NCBI GenBank assembly: GCA_019096195.1
Contig: JAGTXK010000187.1
Coordinates: 1-64,000 of the forward strand
From: Boletus sp. NGJ
Taxonomy: Eukaryota > Basidiomycota > Agaricomycetes > Boletales > Boletaceae
Length of the DNA: 64,000 bases
Reading direction: 5' to 3'
The position numbers and the translations under genes were made by a program. Position 1 is the first letter of the stretch; every line of letters begins with the position of its first letter. The notes below the pieces were generated by a model. The model did not search any database and was not told where the DNA came from. It saw nothing but the letters and a program-made list of their open reading frames with translations. This document shows positions 47,134 through 59,092 of this stretch, in pieces.

Positions 47134-47494
47134 TGAAACGAACTCGGACATTTTTCCCTTACCTACGTAGTTAGCTAACACTTAGACGATCTCACGAACG
47201 CCTTACGTAGTTACCATTATATCTAGACCTTACGTCTAGACCCTACGTCATACATTAGTCAGCCTACGTCATAACCCCATACCCATAGAACAGGCTAGAC
47301 CCCACTACGTCACTCTATGTCATAGAGAACATTCTAGTAGGTTCCACGACCAGCCCTAAGCTGGTCCGTGTTCGATACACTAGGGTATATAAGGTAGCGT
47401 ACGAATACCTGTATTCTCTAGTCTTGAAATTCCTCTTCTCTTACCCGGATTACGCTCTTCGCGTCCCGTGTGATATTGAGGCTTTTCTCTTTCA
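47134..47494 (+). repeat. Left LTR of the gypsy element
   Basis: 361 bp, TGAAACG...TTTCA. A TATATAA box lies at 47,386-47,392. The repeated ACGTA/TACGTC motifs in its first half (for example CTACGTAGTTA) could be sites for a regulator. Confidence 0.95.
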
Positions 47495-47507
47495 AATTTC
47501 AAGACTA
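47495..47507 (+). other. Primer-binding site, self-complementary type
   Basis: AATTTCAAGACTA directly follows the left LTR. It is the exact reverse complement of TAGTCTTGAAATT at 47,419-47,431 inside the same LTR, about 27-33 bp after the TATA box. The Tf1/sushi group is known to prime by folding the start of its own transcript onto this site instead of using a tRNA. The layout fits that mode. Confidence 0.75.
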
Positions 47508-50500
47508 ATACCTCGTCCCCGGGCTCTTCGCCTCCGGACGCTTCCTCCTTTCTACCTCACTGTTTTGCCTAGTTGGAGCAAATTTTTTGCCCACTAGTAC
47601 CGCTCCCGCCCTTTCGATCCAACACTCCCCGCATCTGACCCTCAGAGGAACCGAGGGCTTCCGTTAGCGATAAGTGTAATACAGGACCTATACGGCGGTT
47701 GCTAGCGCGGAACCCCCCTCAACTGCAGGGAATGAACAAGGAGTTAGGGTCTCGTTTCTTTACTCCCCCCATTCACGTCCGAACGCGTGGGCTCGTTGCC
47801 GCCGTTCACCCCATACTGGACCTCAGGTTTAGAGGGACCCGCTTATACACGTGACGTATACGAGTAAAGCACTCGGCGAAACGCTTGCACATACGCTCGT
47901 CTGGCGTTACAAATAAGGATAAGGTTGCTACCGGGCATAGTGCACTAGCCCCGCTTCTTGGGTGGTTGTCGACCCAAGCATACGTTGGTTCTATGATAGT
48001 GAACTCGGGTTCGTGTGATCACCCGTGACATCACGTAGGTGCGATAACCCCATTTATCTCGACTTTGGGGTGTGCACCACCTCTCTGTAGTAAGAGAGTC
48101 ATCCTCTGGTTCCTACCCTTCGACTCTCCCCCATCCTGACGGTGCGCAGTTTTTCCTGCCGTTATCTTTTGCAGAACTGCCTTCAGACACCCCCCGCACC
48201 TACAACGTGTTCAGATGCCGCTACGTCTGGGCACATCCCGACTACTCGTTTGTAGTCCACACCATTCTGATGACCTACCCCACGCACGATCATCGCCTTC
48301 GCACCATAACCCGCCTCACTCAACTCGCAGGATTACGCCGAGATGAGCCACGTCCCCTCCCAACAGCCGTACTCGCGCCCCGTGTCCACCACTCCCGCAC
48401 CAGGCAGCTTCAGGGACCTGGCAAACCGGGCAGCAGCTCAGGGTTTGCCTACCCTCCAACTGGTCCAACCTACCCCCCAAGCGCTTCCCTTGCCACTCCC
48501 GCCAGCTCCTACTACCCCCACGTGCCAAGAGGACGTCGCCCAATACGTTCTCCACCAGTCAGTCCTGCGTTACAACCTGTGGCACCAGGCCTTCGTGGCA
48601 GACCCCGCAGCGGCTGGACCGCCGCCCCTAATCGAGGTGCCTCGCGTGGACCCTCCCGCAGCCGCAGTCCCCTCCCCGATTTACGGTATCCAAGCGAACA
48701 CCCCCTCTCCAGGGAGGACTCCCCGGCTATACCCACCGCAGGGCCCAGCACCATCCCGCCCGCTCCCCACGCCGCCTCAGCCCAGCTCCCCCTCGACTTC
48801 ACCTGGGATCCCACGGCCCGCCGCACGTGGTTTTCCCCCTACTTCCCCGAAGATAGGGAAGAGCCTGGCGGCGAAACCTGAACATTACGATGGGAATAAA
48901 GAGAAGTTCGTTCAATGGTGGAGGACCGTCACCCTCTACCTCAATGGCTTCGAAACCGTGCCGACTGATCGGCAAAAAATTCTAATTACCCTATCGTACA
49001 TGAGAGGCGACAATGCAGCCGGCAGGTTCTCAGATCTCTTGGCAGAAGGCAGCGCGTACGACGCAATCAGTTTCAAGTTTTTCGTAGAGAAGCTCAGAAA
49101 AACTTTCCAACCCGCCGGTCTCGCCCGGCTGGCTGAACAGAAGTTGTTCTCCTCTCAGGCAAGGGAAGGACACGGTGGAAGACTATTTCACCCGCCTGTA
49201 TCAGTTAGCCATAGAGGCTAAATTCGACGTGAGGATCAACGGAAGGATAATCGTGAACCAGATTCGACACCAAGCCTGGAATGAACTGGTCGAATACGTC
49301 GAGAGGTACAAGCCCGACCTCATCGACAGCACCGACATCCGTGAGTGGGAAACCGCTCTGGTACGGGCAGAAGAGGTACTCGGCGCCATCGCGGAGCGCA
49401 AGAGAACCTCCAACGTCTACGCTACCGGTCCCACCTACAACCCCCGCTTCGTCCCACGTCCCCGCCCCTACGCACCGCCCGCTGCTCCCCCTCCCTCATC
49501 GCCCGCTTCCCTCGGCGCCCGCTACGCGCCCGCACCCTCAACAAACCGGGACCTTCCCCGGACAAGGCGCTCCCATGGAGCTAGACAAGGCACGCGCAGC
49601 TGGGCTGTGCAGAAAATGCCGAAAACCCTGGCCATGTGCCGACCACCCGCCCCGCCCTCGCCCTCAGGCAAGGAGCATAACGGTGAACGGTCAGGAGGTA
49701 TCACCCGAGATGTTTGCAACAATCAGAGCCATGATGGACTCAGCAGAAGCTCCCCCGCAGGAGCACGTAGGTTACACACCTGATGTACAACAAGATTCGG
49801 GTTTTCAGTCTGTACAGTAGATACCAGTCGCTCTATTGTACCACCACCTAAGTCATTGCAGAATAACAAGTTCTCCGTTTTGAGCATTGACGAGACTGAA
49901 AATGAGAATGAAAAACGCGTAAACCTCCCGGGCACCCCGCCCGTTAAACAAATAACCATCATGCCACGAAAGGTAAAGTTCGCGCCATCCGTAAAACAAG
50001 ATGATGGCCTGAATGACGTGAACACCATACCCCGCAAACATCCCAAAGAAGCATGAAAGGAAGAGATGTCCTCTCGTTCCTGGCTGAATATGTTGGACCC
50101 CTGGTTCATACGTTGGATGAAGGCACAAGTGGAAAACACGGATGTTGAGCGTAGCATCCACCACTTGAAGTCCTTCGTCCACGACAGCAGAACAATCGAA
50201 GTATCTCGGGACCTTGTGCAAGACCTCTGAAGACTTTCCGACGAAGACGCGTACTGGGTCCTTCGCGACCTACAGCACATGCCGAAATTCCGGAAAGCAT
50301 CCCCCCGAGCAACGAAACGAAACTCATTGGAAATCCCCGTAAAAGTAACCTTCGCGAACCGACAGACTGCCAACGTCAAGGTGCTGATCGACTCAGGTTG
50401 CACCGGGTCATCCATCCACAAGAACTTCGTGACCGAAAAGGGGCTAAAAAACCACTCCCTCCCCCGTCCCCTCACAGTTTACAACGCCAACGGCACACCA

Positions 50501-53500
50501 AACGCCGGAGGCAAAGTAGAAAAGTTTGTGATCCTAGAACTCCAGGTAAACGACCACAAGGAACAATTGGCCCTCGCAGTAACCAACCTCGGGCCCAACA
50601 CCATATTCCTTGGACATGATTGGCTGAAATCACACAACCCGGCCATTAACTGGAAGACAGGGAGAATCTCCTTCCGATGCAAAGGGGATCACGTCACAAG
50701 CAATATAGACGAGGAGGAGGACGAGATGGACGTAGACTACATGCCCTCCCAAGGCGACCGCTTATTCGAGCTCGATGTAGTAGAGTACATGCGAAATCGA
50801 AACGTCGCAATGGAAGTAGCCATTAAAGACTACGCCCAGAAAAAGAAAAAGACATTCGAGGAAGCCGCCCCGAAGTACGTCCACGAATTCAAAGACGTCT
50901 TCGACAAGGAGAGCTTCGACGCGCTACCCCCAAGACGCCCTTGGGATCACACCATCGAACTCCTCCCGGGAAACCACGAGGTGGATTGCAAAGTCTACCC
51001 TCTCAACCCTGGCGAACAAAAAGAACTCGACTCCTTCCTTGAGGAGAACCTTAAATCTGGGAGGATACGACCCTTCAAATCACCCTTCGCATCAGCCTTC
51101 TTCTTCATCAAGAAGAAAGATGGACGCCTCTGCCCTGTGCAAGACTACCACAAGCTAAAGGCGGTAACAAAACGAAACAGGTACCCACTCCCACTCATAA
51201 GCGAACTAGTCGACAAGCTCAAGTTGGCTAAATACTATACCAAATTCGACGTAAGATGGGGGTACAACAATGTACGGATGGCTGAGGGTGACGAATGGAA
51301 GACTGCCTTCCAAACCAATCGCAGTCTATTCGAGCCGCTCGTGATGTTCTTCGGACTCACCAACTCCCCAGCGACGTTCCAAACAATGATGAACGCGCTA
51401 TTCAAGAGTCTGGTAGACCGAGGCGTAGTGGTCGTCTATATAGACGATATCATGATATTTATGAGAACGCTCGAGGAACACCGAAAGGTAGTACAAGAAG
51501 TGCTACAAATCCTGAGGGACGCCCACCTCTACCTTCGCCACGACAAGTGTGATTTCGAGGTCCAGGAAACCGAATTCCTCGGACTCATAGTCGCATAAGA
51601 CAGGGTAAAGATGGACGACAAAAAGGTGGAAGCTATCAAAAGCTGGCCAGTCCCCACCTCGAAGAAAACACTCAGAGGCTTCCTCGGATTCCTCAACTTC
51701 TACCGACGGTTCGTCAAGAACTTCGCAATGATAGCGCGCCCCCTCAATGCGCTCACGTCGGTAAAGAAAGACTTCGAGTGGACGACGACCTGCCAAGAGG
51801 CCTTCCAAACCCTCAAAGACACCATCTCCTCCACCCCGGCGCTCGCCATGCCCACCAACAATGACCCGTACCGCATCGAAACCGACGGCTCGGGCATTGG
51901 CATCGGCGCCATACTCTCCCAACGACACGACAGCATATGGCACCCCATCGCATTCATTTCCCGTTCCCTCAACGACGCCGAGCGGAACTACCACGCAGCT
52001 GACCTCGAGATGCTAGCAATCATGTTTGCCCTAAACGAATGGCGACAATACCTCCTCAAGGCAGCACACCCAATCGAGATCTGGACGGATCACAAGAACC
52101 TTGAGTTCTTCCGCAGACCGCAAGACCTCACCCGCCGCCAGGCCGGCTGGCAACAAGTACTACAGGAATACCACGTAGTAATCAGCCACCGGCCGGGCAA
52201 AACCAACCCAGCGGATCCTCTGTCCCGGAGGCCAGACTTTGAAAAGGGGGTGACATCCGATAACACCGCACAAACCTTACTCCCCAACGCCCTTTTTTCG
52301 CCCCCACCATCGCCCACCTCCACGACAGTCTCACTCAAAGCCGTCGCACCAGCGAGCACGCTCTCAAGAATTACGAAAATGCAATACAAGCTCGAGCAGT
52401 TCGCCAAAGAAGGCCTAGAGAAAAAGGACTCCCCCTGGACCTGCAAGGACGGGCTTGTCCACTGGAAATCGCTCGTTTACGTGCCAAACGACGCGAAACT
52501 CAGAGAGGACATCCTCATCGCCAATCATGATCATCCAATCACCGGCCACCCCAGCATCTGGTGCACTCGCGATCTAATCATGAGCGAATACTACTGGCCC
52601 TCGCTTCGACGCGACATGGAGACATATGTCAAAGGGTGTGACACGTGCCAAAAGGTTAAAGCCAAAACCTCGGCAATCGACACACCACTCCACCCAAACG
52701 AGATCCCATCATCCCCCTGGGAGATCATCTCCGTCGACCTGATCGGCCCCCTCCTCCAATCAGATGGCAAGAACGCCATTCTGGTTATCGTCGATCGTTT
52801 CTCAAAAGTGATTCACTTAGCCCGGGTGATGGACACCATTACATCACAAGGAGTCGCGACGATCTTCCGCGACCAAGTCTTCAAACTCCACGGTGTCCCC
52901 CACAAAGTAATCTCCGATCGAGGAACCCAATTCGTGTCGTCGTTTATGCGTGACCTCTACTCGCTTCTTAACATCGAAGCAAACCTGTCTACCGCTTATC
53001 ACCCCCAGACTGACGGTCAGACGGAACGCGTTAATCGAGAAGTCGAGAAGTACCTCCGCATCTATGTAAACCACCGCCAAACTGACTGGGCCGAATGGCT
53101 ACCACTAGCCGAGTTTGCCCACAACTCGCAAACAACCAGCGCCACCAGCGTCTCACCATTCCTGCTCAACTACAGGCAACAACCACTCTTACCCAACAAA
53201 TGAGTGGAAGTAAGGAACGAGTCGGCCGCCGCCTTCGCCGAAACAATGAAGACACACCACAACTCGGCCAAGGATGTGCTAGAGAAAGCAGCAGAGGCGA
53301 TGAAGAAGATGCATGACAAGCGTGCATCCCCCGCCGTCGGATACACCGTCGGACAACAGGTTCTACTTGAAGGGACTCACATCCGAACCGACCGACCGAC
53401 AAAAAAATTCGATGATAAATGACACGGCCCATTCAAGGTGAAGCGTAAGGTAGGCGAGGCCTCCTACAAGCTAGACCTCCCGCGAACGTGGAAAGGAATC

Positions 53501-53979
53501 CACCCCGTGTTCCACGAATCGCTCCTTACACCTTACCACCCGGGCACATCTCCCTCCCAGACGAAACCAAAACCACCACCCCCGGTTATCGTCCAACAGC
53601 AAGAAAAGTACGAAGTGGAGCACGTTGCCGACTCACGTAAGCGACACGGCAAAACCGAGTACCTCGTACAGTGGAAAGGATACCCCTGCGAAGAACGCAC
53701 ATGGGAACCCAAGCGGAACGTCGCAAATGCCCCACAGGCAATCGAGAAGTTCCACCACGACAACCCCACGGCCATCCGCACACTCGCAGACAACGAGTGC
53801 AATTGCCCAATGTGCGCCTTCCCCGGAACCCCCCTATTCGACGACCCATCCTTCCGCTCGTACGCGGCCTCACTCAACCACCTCTCTGACTACCTCTTCG
53901 AGATCCCCGACCCCAATAGCAACGTCAAGCTCACCGGTATCATCGTTGACCGGGAGTTCGACGGCTAAAAAGGGGGTAA

Positions 53980-54340
53980 TGAAACGAACTCGGACATTTT
54001 TCCCTTACCTACGTAGTTAGCTAACACTTAGACGATCCCACGAACACCTTACGTAGTTACCATTATATCTAGACCTTACGTCTAGACCCTACGTCATACA
54101 TTAGTCAGCCTACATCATAACCCCATACCCATAGAACAGGCTAGACCCCACTACGTCACTCTACGTCATAGAGAACATTCTAGTAGGTTCCACGACCGGC
54201 CCTAAGCTGGTCCGTGTTCGATACACTAGGGTATATAAGGTAGCGTACGAATACCTGTATTCTCTAGTCTTGAAATTCCTCTTCTCTTACCCGGATTACG
54301 CTCATCGCGTCCCGTGTGATATTGAGGCTTTTCTCTTTCA
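53980..54340 (+). repeat. Right LTR of the gypsy element
   Basis: 361 bp, same termini as the left LTR, six differences in total. Confidence 0.95.
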
Positions 54341-54345
54341 GATCC
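54341..54345. repeat. Target-site duplication GATCC, right copy
   Basis: Matches 47,129-47,133. Confidence 0.93.
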
Positions 54346-55175
54346 CAATGACAAGGATGAGGACCATGAGCCAGATGGCAAAAAGCTTGCCATTGCCAAG
54401 TATTCCATCCCAACACGTTCAATGATTGACTATTTCAGCATCTCACAAGCACTCATCCAAGGGCTTTATCCTTTGGCTCCCAAACCTTTTCACACATTTG
54501 CAATAACAATGACTGCTTTCCATCTTGCAACAAAGCCCTCATTGAGGCTGTCTCTGGGGGAAGCTGCCCTAAAGTACAGGCTCCTGGACCTTGTTAAATC
54601 TGTTACAGAGTTTTTCAATGGAGAATACAACATATTGTCTGCTACTGATTGAAGTCTTCAAATTTGGCACAAGATATGGGTTCAACAAGAGATGTACCAT
54701 AACAAAATCTTAGATTCCCCTCAAATGCTCTGTGTGATACCCCTGACTATCACAAACCTGTATAGTCAGTATGATTTGGCAATTATCAACCCCCAGAATG
54801 ACAGTGGTTGGCCAAAAAGCAGCCTTGCAGATTATTCTGTCGCCCAGCTGAGGATTATTTTCCAGATTCTGTCTTTCAACCAGTTTCTTGTTATGTCCAG
54901 CACTTCCATATCATTCCTCAAGGCAGTCCTACAAATATGAGTGCTATAACAGGGATGCATGTTTTGAAGCATGCTATCAAGGCAAATGGATAGCATGTGG
55001 GCAAGATCATTCCCATTACCCTCATACATTCCCCTGCTCACCTTATTCCTCACTTCAGTCATGAAGTGCATTCTCACTTGACCAAAAGGAGTAGCTATGA
55101 ATTGAGTACCAAATTTTGGCTAAACAAGTATTGGTTGAAGGAATTCTATTATGCTCTCTCTCCTGAATCAACTTA
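54346..55175 (+). mobile_element. Plavaka transposase, 3' part
   Basis: Continuation of the interrupted relic: an acidic stretch (DKDEDHEPDG), YSIPTRSMIDYFSISQALIQG, HTFAITMTAFHLATKPSL, and a diverged middle. It then shows TGMHVLKHAIKANG, HSPAHLIPHF and the characteristic end ELSTKFWLNKYWLKEFYYALSPE at about 55,170. Several stops. Together with 43.34-43.99 and 45.37-47.13 kb it forms one old Plavaka gene. Confidence 0.82.
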
Positions 55176-55407
55176 GATATAGTTATAATCATATCTACAA
55201 GATTCATCAATAGGATAATCAGGCATTTATTGATGTGTATGATCACACTATCAAATAGGTGAAAGTGTGGCTGTGTTTCATGCTTCTTTGACTTCTCTCC
55301 AATCATGATCAGTAAGCAAGGAGTGTCACCACCACAGGCAAGATGATTAAATTTAAGGAGGAAAAGTCTGAGTTTGTTTTGTTTGACAGCCACTCCAACT
55401 AGCACAT

Positions 55408-58110
55408 GTGACACCCTATAATGATCTACATGTGAGTTTTTCTTCTCTTGGAAATCCAAATAAAGTGCCCACTGAAAAATTGCAGCTTTTAAATTGTGTA
55501 GCTTCAGACTTCAGAGCTAGAAGCGACAAATTATACAGTACCATGGATGACTTACTCAAAAGTGACACAGAACATATGCGCTGGAAGTTGAGCGAGAGAG
55601 AGAGTTTGTGGTTGTTGGAGTTTCTTTTTGCAGATAAACACATACTTCAAAAGTGGGGGGTCCTTTCACAATGTCACAAGTGCTGGGATTTCTTGAGGAT
55701 AAAAGAATGTATGGTTGTCCTACATCTGCAGAACCTTCTGGATCAAAAATGTCTCAAATAAGAGCTGGGGTGTTAAACAATCTAATGACACCTGTGAAGC
55801 ACTGGCTGCCCAAATCAAAGTCTCCTGACCTTTGTGCCAATGCATCTGCCAAGCGCGAAATCCCCCTGGCACATTTCTTTAACATTCTGCTTCAGTCTAT
55901 TAAAGTGGCATGTGGCCTTAATTGTCTGTGAGTTTTTGTTCATTTTTGACTTGAGTGTGCAATAGCTCACTGATCTTTGCCAGAAAGTGGAATGGTAATT
56001 CATCAACCACACCCTTGAAGGGCCACAGACTAGAGTCTAAAAGAAAATCTGGTATCATGTTATTCAAACAAAAGGGGAATACCTGGCTGCACCTCATATT
56101 GTTCTGTGAAGTGAAGAATAAAGTGAAGGACACATCAACTGAGAGAGAGTCATATATAAAAGTAGCTAGAAAATCAGCCTGCTTATTGTTCATACAAGAC
56201 AGCCACCATGTTGCCCCATCCATTTGCATTCTTGGCTCTCAAGTATACTTCATGCTTTTCAATCAGGGGGGTCTATCTCCACCTGCAGATTCAACATCCA
56301 TGACTCACCAGAAATACTCTTATGCATCCTCATTGGACTTTTGTGTTATCTTGAAAAATCCAATATTCTTGGCTCCAACACTACTATTACCTGGCAAAAA
56401 TGGAAATAGCAACAAAAAGCACTATGAAAGGTCTTAACAATACGTGTGCACATGGGGTTGCAAAGCATTTCCCTTCAGATCAAACTCACCAAGCTTCTAT
56501 TCATCTCTAACTACCTAGTCAGGCAGGGCTCAACAGTGTGGAAAAGTGAGCTAGCAGGCTATCTCAAGTGGCTGAAGATCTATATGGAGTCAAGGACTGC
56601 TGGATAGATCCTCTCAGGAAGTTTACTGAGGGTATGATATTGCAAATACTCAACAAAGCTGGAATCAAGGGCATCCCAACACTCATCTATGATGGACAAG
56701 TTACAACAAAAGTATACAACAAAAATAGTGAACAAACAATGGTCAATTAGTCCATGCATCATGTTTGTGCAATGTTGCAATGGTACCCCAAAAGCCAGGG
56801 TACATTTCAACTCTGGGTGCTATACCACCTAGTTACCGAACCTACAGGCTCGCTTGTGACAGATTTTTGAAGTCCAGGAGAGCTTCTTGTCTTGTTCCTG
56901 GACTTTATCATCTCCTTGTTTCTATGTCCAGAGAGTTTCAACTGACCTGGTACTTTTTAACACACAAGGATGCCCTTGAAAGGACCAGCATCTTGCACTG
57001 TGACATAAGTCTTGTCAACCTCCTACTCATGTTTCTATAGACCAAACAGAGTCATCATCACACATTCATGAATCACTTGCCATCGGTGTCACAGCACACA
57101 TTATGTACAAGGATTGAAAGCATGCAACAATGCAGAATACTCAGTGATTGGGGTTATGTGGTCCAAATCATGCCCAGTCCTTCATCTTCATCAACAGTTC
57201 TCCCCACCCCCATGTTGAGCTGACATTCTCACCCCCTGTCAAATACTACTCCCTCTACCCTTGTTGAGTGCAATACCAATATGCCAAATCTACATAATGA
57301 GCCATGGAACTGACCTGGGGTTTCGGTTGTCAACAATAGCCTATATACAAGATTAATTGGCTCCAAGGATGCCCCCCAGTTGACTCTGCTCATTCAACTT
57401 TCCCCCAAGCATGATGTAGTGTTGGTAAATCCATCTGAAGACAAATATATCATTGATAATGCTAACCCACTATATTGGACAGTTAGGATTTGGTTCTCAT
57501 ACTTTGTTCAAGCTAACTTGTACTACAGGGTACATGGTCATGAATGTCCTCTGAGTTGGTCATGGTGGATCTCAATCAATCAGTTATTCATGATGAACTC
57601 CATGACCTGTAATCTTTTTTTATGTCCTTGTTTGGATAGTTGTCCTTTACAATGAACCAGGAAAACTCAAGTCTGACAAGGATTTGAAACATTCCTTTGA
57701 CAAACTCTTCAATACCAGCAAGCCAAGTATTCTCAAGACTATCATCATGCAGTCAGATCTGACCTGGGTTCCATATATTATCAAATATGTCTTGCTGTAC
57801 TTCCAACCTATTATTCCACTCCTTAACAAGCTCTGGCAAGACATTATCATATCTCTCAAGAGCGATGCTGAGGGCAATTTTATTCACAGCATCCCCTTCT
57901 CTCATAAAATGGTAATCCAATATATTGTTTTGACACTCAGTGATCTCCCAGAAGACTCTTGAGTTCCACATCCCACCCTTGATGGACACAAAGACTCACT
58001 CATTCCACCAGTATCTGACAAGGAGAATAACATGTCAAGTGTTTCTGACATCAACACAGATAATGACAATATTGAAGACACCTTGCCTATACCTCTGCCT
58101 ATGCTGTGAA
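55408..58110 (+). pseudogene. FunK1-type fungal protein kinase, decayed
   Basis: FunK1 kinases are a multicopy family in mushroom-forming fungi; role unknown. Blocks in order on the plus strand: DFRARSDKLYSTMDDLLKSDTEH, KLSERESLWLLEFLF, CPTSAEPSGSKMSQIRAGVL, KSPDLCANASAKREIPLAHF, KGHRLESKRKSGIMLFKQ, and YIKVARKSACLLFIQDSHH. The kinase core follows: VKDCWIDPLRKFTEG, GIPTLIYDGQV and ILHCDISLVNLLL (the HRD-like catalytic loop, with the Arg replaced by Cys). Then comes GKLKSDKDLKHSFDKLFN with WVPYIIKYVLLYF, and a tail PIPLPML at about 58,107. The family order is complete, but stops and frame changes are spread throughout and the catalytic loop Arg is lost. It ends 25 bp before a solo LTR. Low CpG. 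Confidence 0.8.
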
Positions 58111-58127
58111 GGGACGTTAATGACTGT

Positions 58128-58132
58128 CTCAC
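58128..58132. repeat. Target-site duplication CTCAC, left copy
   Basis: CTCAC just before the solo LTR, repeated at 59,088-59,092. Confidence 0.85.
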
Positions 58133-59087
58133 TGTTATGCCATGTAACAAGTGACATGTTCCTGAGTAATCAACCCTGTGTGATTACTGGACTAGCTGGA
58201 CTTGAGGGGAAAATACCTCCCGAGGCCCAATGGTTCCTTGGACTGGGGACCAACGGCTAGCTTTAATGTAGAGCCTCCCTTGGGGTTGGAGCTGCTACTC
58301 TACAACTGATGTCGGAGTCTCAGACTTTGAGAATGGTGGTGCAATCCGACAGAAGGGCAGACCTATCCTATATGGGGGTCAGTAGTGCAGAGTCCTGACC
58401 AATACTGGTGCCAGTGGCAGAGTCCTGGATTTACTGTGCTGCCAGTGGTGGAGTCCTGAGCTTACATGGGCCAACCTCTGTTGGCGTTGGAGTTGCCATA
58501 GGCTAGCGATGCGAGCGATACGGCGACGAGGCCACACAAGTGCGAATGTGATGAGGAAGATGATCACAAGCACTGTGGTGATCACCTCCAGAGTGGGCGC
58601 AGGCTTCTGAGGTGAAGTGGAACCGAGAGCTGGGAGAGCTGGTAGATTACACAGGAAGTTGTGTAGATCTAGGCTGGGATTTACATGAAGGGCGGACGCC
58701 CGTATAAATAGGCCTTCCCTATTCAGGGCAGGCTTCGTATTGTATATGGTAATACTGGAAGTATTACCAGAAGAGGATCATATCATGGGTCAAATGAAGG
58801 AAGGTGGAATACTGGGCTGTGTGTGAGAGAGCACAGCCAAGGAGGCAATGTCTATGATCTGTATCAGAAGGTGAAATGCATAGTAAGGTGAAATAAAGAA
58901 CGGGCTGTGTCACAGCCATAGCGGTGCATCGCCTCAGAAGGGGAGTTCCGGATGGGGCGATGCCTGCATGTGGTGTCATTGCAGGGGAATCCCGGGTCAG
59001 TTGGAGGAATCAAGGAAGAGGTCATCCCAGAGTCCTGGAGGAGGTGAAGGGAGAGAAAAAGATGTACCCCCTTCTGTAACCGTAACA
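58133..59087. mobile_element. Solo LTR, 955 bp (fossil)
   Basis: Begins TGTTATGCC and ends CCGTAACA (TGTTA/TAACA termini), flanked by a perfect 5 bp duplication CTCAC. It contains TATAAATA at 58,703-58,710 and short internal repeats of a GTGG-GAGTCCTG unit (about 58,385-58,465). No internal retroelement genes lie beside it, so it is a remnant left by LTR-LTR recombination. The parent family, and whether Copia or Gypsy, cannot be told. Orientation from the TATA box is probably plus. Confidence 0.8.
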
Positions 59088-59092
59088 CTCAC
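59088..59092. repeat. Target-site duplication CTCAC, right copy
   Basis: Matches 58,128-58,132. Confidence 0.85.

Larger units (their letters stand above)
47134..54340 (+). mobile_element. Ty3/gypsy LTR retrotransposon, chromovirus type (fossil)
   Basis: 7,207 bp with two 361 bp LTRs (TG...CA) and GATCC on both sides. Parts in order on the plus strand: a leader of about 0.6-0.8 kb; a gag-like region (about 48.3-49.8 kb); an aspartic protease region (about 50.3-50.7 kb); reverse transcriptase (about 51.0-51.6 kb, with YIDDI); RNase H (about 51.7-52.2 kb); integrase with HHCC-like and DDE core segments (about 52.5-53.2 kb); and a C-terminal chromodomain (about 53.60-53.77 kb) with YLVQWKGYP and RTWEP. 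Layout and chromodomain place it among fungal chromoviruses (Tf1/sushi-like). Coding is interrupted by about four breaks, so it is not whole. The LTRs differ at six of 361 positions (about 98.3% identical), so the insertion is young relative to its surroundings. CpG content looks high compared with the flanks. Confidence 0.95.
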
